Positions 1 to 5,225 of a DNA stretch of 5,225 bases are shown in pieces. The notes under the pieces are model-generated. The model saw nothing but the letters and a program-made list of their open reading frames with translations, searched no databases and had not been told where the DNA came from. The stretch covers positions 1-5,225 of the forward strand of contig USKC01000238.1 in the NCBI GenBank assembly GCA_900555195.1. Direction: 5' to 3'. A program made the translations under genes and the position numbers. The DNA comes from an uncultured Lachnospiraceae bacterium (GTDB taxonomy: Bacteria; Bacillota; Clostridia; Lachnospirales; Lachnospiraceae). How positions within the stretch are numbered: the stretch's first letter is position 1; each line of letters begins with the position of its first letter.

Positions 1-1171
1 CGTTCATCTGCCTGTGTGTATGGCTGGCAGGATGAAGCACACAGGTTCTGGCATCTGCCACATGCGTGACAATGGCCGCCAATTCCAGCTTATCCATCAT
101 TCTTTCCGCAGCGCTTCTGCCTCCCTTTAAGCCAAAGGAAATCACGCCGCAGGTCCCATTCGGCATATACTTCCTGGCAAGTTCATAATAGGGGCTGCTT
201 TTAAGCCCAGGATAATTCACCCAGGCTACCTTTTCATGGCTTTCCAGATACTCCGCTACCCTCTGGGCATTCTCACAATGTCTGGGCATCCTCAGATGCA
301 GCGTCTCTAAGCCCACATTCAAAAGGAACGCATTCATGGGAGACTGGATCGAGCCGAGATCGCGCATCAGCTGCACCGTGGCCTTGGTAATGTATGCTTT
401 CTTGCCGAATTTTTCCGTATAGACCACACCGTGATAGGATTCATCCGGGCTGCACAGCCCCGGAAACTTGTCAGGATAAAGGCCCCAGTCAAAATTGCCG
501 GAATCCACAATTGCTCCTCCCACGCACATCGCATGGCCGTCCATGTATTTCGTGGTGGAATGGGTCACAATATCCGCTCCCCAGCGGAAAGGGTTGCAGT
601 TGATGGGCGTGGCAAAGGTATTGTCCACGATCAAAGGCACCTGATGCTCATGAGCGGCTCTGGCAAACTTCTCAATATCCAGCACCACCAGCGCCGGATT
701 GGCTATCGTTTCCGCCAGCACGCATTTCGTTCTATCCGTGAACGCAGCGCACAGCGTCTCATAATCAGCATCCGGATCCACGATGGTACAGGAAATTCCC
801 ATCTTCTTCATCGTAACGGTGATCAGATTGAATGTGCCTCCGTATACTGTGGAAGAAAGCACCACATGATCTCCCGCCTCGCAGATATTAAAGACCGCAT
901 AATAATTGGCCGCCTGGCCGGAGGAGGTGAGCATGGCAGCAACACCGCCTTCCAGTTCACAGATCTTCTGGGCCACACAGTCATTCGTAGGATTCTGCAG
1001 ACGCGTATAAAAATATCCTTCCTCTTCCAGGTCAAACAGACGTCCCATCTGTTCCGACGTCTCATATTTATATGTAGTGCTCTGATAGATCGGAAGAACA
1101 CGCGCTTCCCCGTTTTTCGGCTTCCAGCCGGACTGAATACATATCGTTTCCTTCGCGTATGGTTTCTTCAT
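1..1171 (-). CDS. metY: O-acetylhomoserine sulfhydrylase (aminocarboxypropyltransferase), C-terminus cut by window edge
   Basis: This is a PLP-dependent enzyme of the Cys/Met metabolism family (cystathionine gamma-synthase fold). It likely makes homocysteine from O-acetyl-L-homoserine and sulfide in the cytosol for methionine synthesis. I translated 390 codons from ATG 1169-1171. Visible landmarks are YFYTRLQNPTN (residues 53-63, phosphate-binding Tyr/Arg), SSGQAA (83-88), VDNTFATP (182-189, Asp183 expected to contact the PLP pyridine nitrogen), HSTTKYMDGH (204-213, Lys208 the PLP Schiff-base lysine) and HPASHTHRQM near the edge, typical of the sulfhydrylase branch. Family members run about 425-430 residues, so a few dozen codons are missing. 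AGGGAA lies 6 bases before the ATG, and the start is 16 bases after the yebC stop, so the two are probably cotranscribed. Related gamma-synthases or lyases are possible, but the HPASHTHRQ ending and N-terminal pattern favour MetY. The frame is intact throughout. Confidence 0.9.
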   Translation of the reverse strand, partial: MKKPYAKETICIQSGWKPKNGEARVLPIYQSTTYKYETSEQMGRLFDLEEEGYFYTRLQNPTNDCVAQKICELEGGVAAMLTSSGQAANYYAVFNICEAGDHVVLSSTVYGGTFNLITVTMKKMGISCTIVDPDADYETLCAAFTDRTKCVLAETIANPALVVLDIEKFARAAHEHQVPLIVDNTFATPINCNPFRWGADIVTHSTTKYMDGHAMCVGGAIVDSGNFDWGLYPDKFPGLCSPDESYHGVVYTEKFGKKAYITKATVQLMRDLGSIQSPMNAFLLNVGLETLHLRMPRHCENAQRVAEYLESHEKVAWVNYPGLKSSPYYELARKYMPNGTCGVISFGLKGGRSAAERMMDKLELAAIVTHVADARTCVLHPASHTHRQMN

Positions 1172-1187
1172 GCTCGTTCCCTGTCCT

Positions 1188-1916
1188 TTACTCATCCCAG
1201 TTGTGGTAAACCGCCTGCACGTCATCATCTTCATCAAGGAGATCCAGCGTCTTCTGCAGGTTCTTGATCGCCGTTTCGTCTGTAAGCTCCACATAATTCT
1301 GCGGGAGCATGGTCACTTCTGCACTCGCCATGACCACGCCTGCATCTTCCAGAGCCTTTTTCACCACTTCCAGATCATCCGGACCGGTGAGAATTTCAAA
1401 CGAATCCTCTTCCTCTGAGAAATCTTCGGCTCCTGCATCGAGGGCTGTCATCATCAGGTCATCCGCTTCCATCTCGCATTCTTCCTTATCAATGATGATC
1501 TGCCCCTTCTTATCAAACATAAAGGATACGCAGCCGGGCGTCCCGATGTTGCCGTTTCCCTTGGTAAATGCGCTTCTTACATTGGCAGCCGTACGGTTCT
1601 TATTGTCTGTCAGCGCATCCACAATGATGGCGATGCCGTTTGGCCCATATCCTTCATAGGTCACATATTCATAATTCACATTTCCTACGTCTCCAGCAGC
1701 TTTTTTAATACCGCGTTCAATCGTATCATTGGGCATGTTATTGGATTTGGCCTTTGCAATCACCTGAGCCAGCTTGAAATTATTGTTCGGATCCGGGCCG
1801 CCTTCTTTTACAGCCACTGCGATTTCTCTGCCCAGAATGGTAAAAATCTTTCCTTTAGCAGCATCGTTCTTTTCTTTTTTATGCTTGATATTTGCAAATT
1901 TTGAATGTCCTGACAT
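1188..1916 (-). CDS. yebC: YebC/PmpR (TACO1) family protein
   Basis: This 242-residue protein has the usual length of the YebC/TACO1 family. Family members were long annotated as DNA-binding transcriptional regulators; more recent work on bacterial and mitochondrial members links them to translation, helping ribosomes through proline-rich stretches. Which role applies here cannot be read from sequence. The N-terminal signature MSGHSKFANIKHKK (1-14), followed by KGKIFT (21-26), opens the helical domain. NNFKLAQVIAKAKSNNMP (45-62) and the central GYGPNGIAIIVDALTDNKNRT (89-109) are diagnostic, and GTPGCVSFMF (125-134) follows. The C-terminal half is very acidic (runs near 166-171 and 228-232). 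The start is ATG 1914-1916 with AAAGGAG (1924-1930) 7 bases upstream. A strong promoter precedes it, and metY follows within 16 bases. The usual pairing elsewhere is with ruvC, so this neighbour is different. Confidence 0.95.
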   Translation of the reverse strand: MSGHSKFANIKHKKEKNDAAKGKIFTILGREIAVAVKEGGPDPNNNFKLAQVIAKAKSNNMPNDTIERGIKKAAGDVGNVNYEYVTYEGYGPNGIAIIVDALTDNKNRTAANVRSAFTKGNGNIGTPGCVSFMFDKKGQIIIDKEECEMEADDLMMTALDAGAEDFSEEEDSFEILTGPDDLEVVKKALEDAGVVMASAEVTMLPQNYVELTDETAIKNLQKTLDLLDEDDDVQAVYHNWDE

Positions 1917-1970
1917 CCTCGTTCTCCTTTTTACTCTTTTGTTCTTTACTGATCGCTTTTCAATTATTTT

Positions 1971-1999
1971 AATATATCATTCGTACGGTCAAACGTCAA
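1971..1999 (-). promoter_or_regulatory. Sigma-A type promoter for yebC-metY
   Basis: Read on the minus strand, TTGACG (1994-1999) is followed by exactly 17 bases and then TATATT (1971-1976). This is 5 of 6 matches to each consensus hexamer at optimal spacing. The downstream region is AT-rich, and the predicted start of transcription near 1964 would leave a leader of roughly 45-50 bases carrying the yebC Shine-Dalgarno. The -35 box begins only 15 bases after the mazF stop codon, and no terminator is visible there, so readthrough from the alr-mazF unit may add to transcription. A second TTGAC copy (TTGACC, 1987-1992) sits just inside the spacer, but has no good -10 at the right distance. Confidence 0.75.
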
Positions 2000-2014
2000 G
2001 AAACCCCATTCAGC

Positions 2015-2356
2015 TTATGTAATTAATTCCAGGCTGACCTTGAGGGCTTCATTCACACGATTCATAACCGGCGCGTCGAGATGGCACACTTTATCCTTCA
2101 GGCGCTGTTTGTCTATGGTACGCAGCTGTTCCAGCAGGATGACCGAATCTTTCACAATATCGTACTGCCCCGCGCGCAGTTCAATGTGCGTGGGAAGCTT
2201 GGTCTTATTCGTCTTGGACGTAATGGGGGCACAGATCACCGTGGGGCTGTGCCGGTTCCCCACATCATTCTGTATAATCAGGACCGGACGCACGCCTCCC
2301 TGTTCTGAACCCACGACCGGCCTTAAATCCGCATAATAAATATCTCCTCTGCGCAT
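2015..2356 (-). CDS. mazF: MazF/PemK family (EndoA-like) endoribonuclease toxin
   Basis: This 113-residue protein closely resembles Bacillus subtilis EndoA/NdoA (116 residues as recalled), a sequence-specific, ribosome-independent mRNA interferase of type II toxin-antitoxin systems. Shared segments include [13 protein letters not shown] (2-14), [16 protein letters not shown] (16-31), KLPTHIEL (53-60) and [16 protein letters not shown] (71-86). By alignment to EndoA, the catalytic residues Arg23 (GGVRPV) and Thr46 (APITSK) are present, so it should be active. ATG 2354-2356 is chosen because AGGAG (2364-2368) lies 7 bases upstream and the protein then begins at the family's usual MxRGD start. 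An in-frame TTG at 2402-2404 would add 16 non-conserved residues. It lies downstream of alr, as in Bacillus, but no antitoxin gene stands in the 70-base gap. An inverted repeat overlaps its ribosome binding site. Confidence 0.93.
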   Translation of the reverse strand: MRRGDIYYADLRPVVGSEQGGVRPVLIIQNDVGNRHSPTVICAPITSKTNKTKLPTHIELRAGQYDIVKDSVILLEQLRTIDKQRLKDKVCHLDAPVMNRVNEALKVSLELIT

Positions 2357-2363
2357 ACCGTTT

Positions 2364-2368
2364 CTCCT
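2364..2368 (-). promoter_or_regulatory. Shine-Dalgarno of mazF, fixes the start
   Basis: AGGAG (within AAAAAGGAG) lies 7 bases before ATG 2354-2356. It decides the start in favour of the ATG over the upstream in-frame TTG at 2402-2404. Four of its five bases fall inside the 3' arm of the inverted repeat, so access by ribosomes may depend on RNA folding. Confidence 0.85.
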
Positions 2369-2410
2369 TTTTGGAATTGATACCTGTAGTATTCCCTTTT
2401 CCAAAAAGGA
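2365..2410 (-). repeat. Perfect 12-bp inverted repeat covering the mazF ribosome binding site
   Basis: On the minus strand TCCTTTTTGGAA (2399-2410) is followed by 22 bases and then TTCCAAAAAGGA (2365-2376), its exact reverse complement. In mRNA this would form a 12-bp stem, with the 3' arm ending in AGGA of the mazF Shine-Dalgarno. The 5' arm can alternatively fold locally as CCTTTT-TGG-AAAAGG (2395-2409; 6 bp, 3-base loop), which would leave the Shine-Dalgarno open. There is no U-tract after the stem on either strand and its middle is all A-U, so it is not a terminator. A DNA operator is another possible role. The repeat itself is certain; its function is inferred. Confidence 0.7.
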
Positions 2411-2426
2411 TATTCAATTTTGTTGA

Positions 2427-3611
2427 TCAGGAATAATCCTGGAAACAGTCCCGTGTGTAGACAATCCTTCCGCCCTTCGTGTATATGCGCGGCACGCGCC
2501 TGTTCAGGCAGCAGGCCAGCTCATAATTAAAACGGCCAGACAATTCACCCAGCTGCTCCATCGTAATAGCCTCTTCCCCTTCGCTGCCGATCAAAGTCAC
2601 CACATCGCCTTCCTTGACATCCGGAAGTTCTGTCACATCCACCATGAATTGATCCATACAGATCCTGCCCAGGATGGGCGCACGCTTTCCGCTAATCAGC
2701 ACATGGGCACATCCGGAAAGGGTTCTTGGATATCCATCCGCGTATCCCACAGGTATCGTGGCCACTCTCATCCGGCCAGGCGCGGTGAAGGCTCCGCCGT
2801 AGCTGATCTCCTGCCCTGCTTCCACTTCCTTTATGAAAATGATTTTGCTTCTGAGAGAAAGGGCCGGCTTCAGCGGGAACTTTCTTTCCACCTCTTCGGA
2901 TGGCCAGAGCCCGTACAGGCTGATGCCGGCTCTCGCCGCATCCATCTTTAAGCCTGGCATCTCCAGAATCGCCGCGCTGTTGGCACAATGCCGCACCGGA
3001 ATGCGGATACCGAGTTCTTCCTCTATCCGGCCGCAGAAATCCTGGAACAAAGCGAGCTGCTTCTGTGCAGAAGTTTTATCCCGTTCGTCCGCCCGGGCGA
3101 AATGGGTGTAGATCCCCTCGATTTCAAGGCCGGGGGCTTCCAGACATTTGCGTACAAACTGAATTCCTTCCTCATCCGGGCGGATTCCGATCCGTCCCAT
3201 CCCTGTATCCACTTTGATATGAACCTTTATCGTACACCCGCTGGAGACAGCCGTCCGGCTCAGCTGTCCGATCATATCCTCTCTGAATACTGTGGGGTGG
3301 ATATCCCTTCTGGCCAGCCTTTCATAACAGGAAGGAAATGCATAGCCCAGTATCATCACCGGCTTGCGTATTCCGCTTCCGCGAAGGACGAACGCTTCCT
3401 CCGCAGTCGCCACCGCAAATCCATACAGTTCAGGAAGCGTCTCCAACTCACGGGCGATGGGAATCGCTCCATGTCCATACCCGTCCGCCTTTATTACCGC
3501 AATCAGCTTTGTCTGTTCGCCGGAGCATTCTTTCAAGAGCTTTGCGTTTTCAACAATGGCGTCCAGATCAATTTCTGCCCAAACTCTCTCGTATTCTTTC
3601 CATCCGCTCAT
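2427..3611 (-). CDS. alr: Alanine racemase
   Basis: This 394-residue, PLP-dependent, fold-type III racemase interconverts L- and D-alanine, supplying D-alanine for peptidoglycan. Length matches the family (about 370-390). The N-terminal TIM barrel carries VWAEIDLDAI (10-19), the PLP lysine motif IAVIKADGYGHG (37-48, Lys41) and KVDTGMGRIG (133-142). HCANSAA (208-214) and RAGISLYG (227-234) follow. The C-terminal beta domain carries the second catalytic base Tyr271 in EISYGGAF (268-275), VGYADGYPR (288-296) and GRICMDQFMVD (315-325). All key residues are present. ATG 3609-3611 is the first possible start, since an in-frame stop lies three codons upstream. Its ribosome binding site is poor: purine-rich AAGGAAGGAAAGG is too distant and GGCAGG is about 12 bases away. 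It starts 28 bases after the nnr stop, suggesting one operon. Whether it is biosynthetic or catabolic cannot be seen, but the context favours the biosynthetic form. Confidence 0.96.
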   Translation of the reverse strand: MSGWKEYERVWAEIDLDAIVENAKLLKECSGEQTKLIAVIKADGYGHGAIPIARELETLPELYGFAVATAEEAFVLRGSGIRKPVMILGYAFPSCYERLARRDIHPTVFREDMIGQLSRTAVSSGCTIKVHIKVDTGMGRIGIRPDEEGIQFVRKCLEAPGLEIEGIYTHFARADERDKTSAQKQLALFQDFCGRIEEELGIRIPVRHCANSAAILEMPGLKMDAARAGISLYGLWPSEEVERKFPLKPALSLRSKIIFIKEVEAGQEISYGGAFTAPGRMRVATIPVGYADGYPRTLSGCAHVLISGKRAPILGRICMDQFMVDVTELPDVKEGDVVTLIGSEGEEAITMEQLGELSGRFNYELACCLNRRVPRIYTKGGRIVYTRDCFQDYS

Positions 3612-3639
3612 CTCAATCTATAGCCTGCCTTTCCTTCCT

Positions 3640-5154
3640 TTATTTCATCAACCCGTCCAGCCCCAGGATCAGGTCCCTGGCGACAAGACTGTATGCATTC
3701 TTTTGGGCTGCAGCCGCATCTCCCGCACATCCATGCAGATATACGCCTGCACAGGCCGCCTCAAACGGCTTCATGCCCTGTGCGAGCAGGGCAGCCAGAA
3801 TTCCGGTGAGGACATCCCCGCTTCCTGCAGTCGCCATGCCGCTGTTGCCGCTCGTATTCACATAAAAGGTTCCCGCAGGCTCAGCAACCACGGTCCGCGC
3901 ACCCTTGCACAGGCAGACCGCGCCAAGCCTTTCGGCCCATTTGGCACAGACGGCAAACGGATCTTGAAGGGCTTCATCGATTGCCAGACCCGAAAGCCGG
4001 GACAGTTCCCCGGGATGCGGCGTCAGCACCAAGCCGATATGCCGTTCTTGCTGCCGCTGCCTCAGGCAAAGCGCCTGCAACAGTTCCTCATCCCGGGCCA
4101 GGATGTTGATGGCATCCGCATCCAGTATCAGCGGCGAACGTATCTCCTCCAGCATCCAGGTCAGAATACGGTGTGCCGCCTCCTGTGTTCCGAGGCCTGG
4201 GCCGGCAGCTACCACGTCCGCCCAGGAAAGCGCTTCCAAAAGCGCCTTCCTCTGCCCCTCCGGCGTATCATCATAAACCGAAAGCATCGCTTCCGGAACA
4301 CAAGTCTGGAGGATCTGCCGGTTCTCTTCTCCTGAGAGAATACGCACCATCCCAGCGCCGGAATGCAGCACCGCCAAAGCGGAAAGGACCGCAGCGCCTG
4401 CCATTCCTTTGCTTCCGGCAAACAGCAGCACCTTTCCGAAGGTTCCCTTATTCCCATCCGGCTTTCTGACGGGGATCCGGAACAAATCCTTATCCTCACA
4501 ACTTTGGATGGACAGTTCAAAATCATTCTGAGGCGGCATATAGATCCCGATATCGGCTGTTTTTATCTTTCTCGCGTAAGAAGCACCCGGATAAAATAAA
4601 AGGCCTGCTTTCTCATAGGCAAAGGTTACGGTCACATCAGCTTTCACTGCGCAGCCCAGCACTTTTCCCGTGTCTGCACTGATTCCGGAGGGAATATCCA
4701 CTGCCATGACCTTGGCATCTGACCGGTTCAGAGCTTCGATGGTGTCTCTGTAAACCCCGCCCACTTCTCTGGACAGGCCTACGCCAAAGACAGCATCTAC
4801 TATAGTAGTATATTCAACAGGTACGGCATTCTTGACAAAGGATATGTGATAATTTTCTGCAATATCCACTTGTTTTCTCATTTCTTCTGTATAATGATCC
4901 TTTTTCCCAAGTATACAGATATCAACGGAAACCCCTGCCGCATGAAGCATCCGTGCCACTGCCACGCCATCCGCGCCGTTATTGCCGGTACCGCAGAGGA
5001 CCAAAACTTTTTCCAGGGGAAATTCTTCCTCCCGAAGCGCCTGACAGACACTCAGGGCAGCCCGCTCCATGAGTACCAGAGACGGAATCCCCATTTTTTC
5101 AATGGTGTAACTGTCCAATAGCTTCATCTGTCCGCCGGTTACGATTTGTTTCAT
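3640..5154 (-). CDS. nnr: Bifunctional NAD(P)H-hydrate repair enzyme (epimerase + ADP-dependent dehydratase)
   Basis: This 504-residue two-domain cytosolic repair enzyme has the full length of bifunctional Nnr. The N-terminal YjeF_N domain (about 1-210) epimerises R- and S-NAD(P)HX. It shows CGTGNNGADGVAVAR (54-68), VDAVFGVGLSR (119-129) and VDIPSG (152-157). The C-terminal ribokinase-like domain (about 230-504) dehydrates S-NAD(P)HX using ADP. It shows KGTFGKVLLFAGSKGMAGAA (236-255), AAGPGLG (316-322), LILDADAIN (342-350), VLTPHPGELSRL (377-388) and ATAGSGDVLTG (441-451), where Asp447 is the expected catalytic aspartate. The epimerase loop reads GNNGADG where GNNGGDG is usual. ATG 5152-5154 is chosen because AGGAG (5163-5167) lies 8 bases upstream. 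The in-frame GTG at 5161-5163 overlaps that site and cannot be served by it. alr follows after 28 bases. Confidence 0.95.
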   Translation of the reverse strand: MKQIVTGGQMKLLDSYTIEKMGIPSLVLMERAALSVCQALREEEFPLEKVLVLCGTGNNGADGVAVARMLHAAGVSVDICILGKKDHYTEEMRKQVDIAENYHISFVKNAVPVEYTTIVDAVFGVGLSREVGGVYRDTIEALNRSDAKVMAVDIPSGISADTGKVLGCAVKADVTVTFAYEKAGLLFYPGASYARKIKTADIGIYMPPQNDFELSIQSCEDKDLFRIPVRKPDGNKGTFGKVLLFAGSKGMAGAAVLSALAVLHSGAGMVRILSGEENRQILQTCVPEAMLSVYDDTPEGQRKALLEALSWADVVAAGPGLGTQEAAHRILTWMLEEIRSPLILDADAINILARDEELLQALCLRQRQQERHIGLVLTPHPGELSRLSGLAIDEALQDPFAVCAKWAERLGAVCLCKGARTVVAEPAGTFYVNTSGNSGMATAGSGDVLTGILAALLAQGMKPFEAACAGVYLHGCAGDAAAAQKNAYSLVARDLILGLDGLMK

Positions 5155-5162
5155 GTCATACA

Positions 5163-5167
5163 CTCCT
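5163..5167 (-). promoter_or_regulatory. Shine-Dalgarno of nnr, fixes the start
   Basis: GAGAGGAG precedes the gene; its AGGAG core ends 8 bases before ATG 5152-5154. Because the core overlaps the in-frame GTG at 5161-5163, the longer protein starting at that GTG is ruled out in practice. Confidence 0.8.
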
Positions 5168-5189
5168 CTCTTTTTGCGTATTACAGAGC

Positions 5190-5224
5190 AAAAGGCCGCC
5201 GCAAAAATTCCGCAGCAGCCTTTT
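5190..5224 (-). terminator. Probable terminator hairpin of the gene upstream of nnr
   Basis: On the minus strand AAAAGGCTGCTGC (5212-5224) and GCGGCGGCCTTTT (5190-5202) form a 13-bp stem with two G-U pairs, around a 9-base loop. The GC-rich centre is flanked by A and T runs as in rho-independent terminators, and the stem ends in TTTT, though those T residues pair with the A run and the next bases are GCTCTG. In the opposite direction the stem is fully paired apart from two A-C mismatches, also ending in TTTT at the window edge, so it could serve converging genes. It most likely separates nnr from a minus-strand gene beyond the right edge. Confidence 0.6.
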
Positions 5225-5225
5225 C

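Noticed and set aside
431..1267. 278-codon open frame on the plus strand opposite metY and yebC
   Set aside because: It is antisense to clearly conserved coding sequence, has low-complexity Arg/His-rich composition and no recognisable domain or ribosome binding site. It is a shadow of metY.
1987..1999. Tandem TTGAC copies (TTGACG TTTGACC) as an operator
   Set aside because: The partial direct repeat overlaps the -35 region and is too short to separate from chance.
1977..2014. Terminator after mazF
   Set aside because: No GC-rich stem followed by a T run lies between the mazF stop and the yebC -35 box.
2357..2404. Longer MazF starting at TTG 2402-2404
   Set aside because: The added 16 residues do not resemble the family, the codon lacks a nearby Shine-Dalgarno, and the segment is explained by the inverted repeat and the ribosome binding site of the ATG start.
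3364..4335. 323-codon open frame on the plus strand spanning alr and nnr
   Set aside because: It crosses two conserved minus-strand genes and the gap between them, and shows no family motifs. It is a shadow frame.
5155..5163. Nnr start at GTG 5161-5163
   Set aside because: The GTG overlaps the AGGAG that is ideally placed for ATG 5152-5154.
5168..5202. Promoter for nnr with TAATAC as -10
   Set aside because: TAATAC is present between the hairpin and the ribosome binding site, but the -35 position falls in the hairpin with only a poor match (TTTTGC). Not strong enough to report as a feature.

Overview
The window reads as ordinary chromosomal DNA of a Firmicute. A clostridium of the Lachnospiraceae type is the best guess, inferred from moderate GC (judged by eye), Gram-positive style ribosome binding sites (AAAGGAG), an EndoA-like MazF next to an alanine racemase gene, and the protein sequences. 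Genus or species cannot be fixed from the sequence alone. All five genes lie on the minus strand, so transcription runs from the right edge to the left edge. No tRNA, rRNA, CRISPR array, insertion sequence or phage gene was seen, and no stretch over 300 bases lacks a gene.

From right to left in reading order: a 13-bp stem hairpin at the edge (5190-5224), probably the terminator of a gene outside the window. Next is a bifunctional NAD(P)H-hydrate epimerase/dehydratase (nnr, 3640-5154), which repairs damaged nicotinamide cofactors. After 28 bases comes alanine racemase (alr, 2427-3611), which makes D-alanine for peptidoglycan. After a 70-base gap comes a MazF/EndoA-family endoribonuclease toxin (2015-2356). 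These three are probably cotranscribed. This matches the Bacillus order alr-antitoxin-endoA, except that no antitoxin gene stands between alr and mazF.

A near-consensus sigma-A promoter (TTGACG, 17 bp, TATATT; 1971-1999) lies just past the mazF stop. It should drive a second unit: a YebC/TACO1-family protein (1188-1916) and, 16 bases on, an O-acetylhomoserine sulfhydrylase (metY-type, 1-1171) whose last few dozen codons run off the left edge.

The most interesting non-coding signal is the alr-mazF gap. It holds a perfect 12-bp inverted repeat (2365-2376 / 2399-2410) whose 3' arm in the mRNA contains most of the mazF Shine-Dalgarno sequence. The 5' arm can instead form a small competing hairpin that would leave the Shine-Dalgarno free. 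This suggests translational control of a toxin that has no adjacent antitoxin. It is an inference from sequence complementarity and has not been demonstrated. The remaining content is conserved housekeeping genes.
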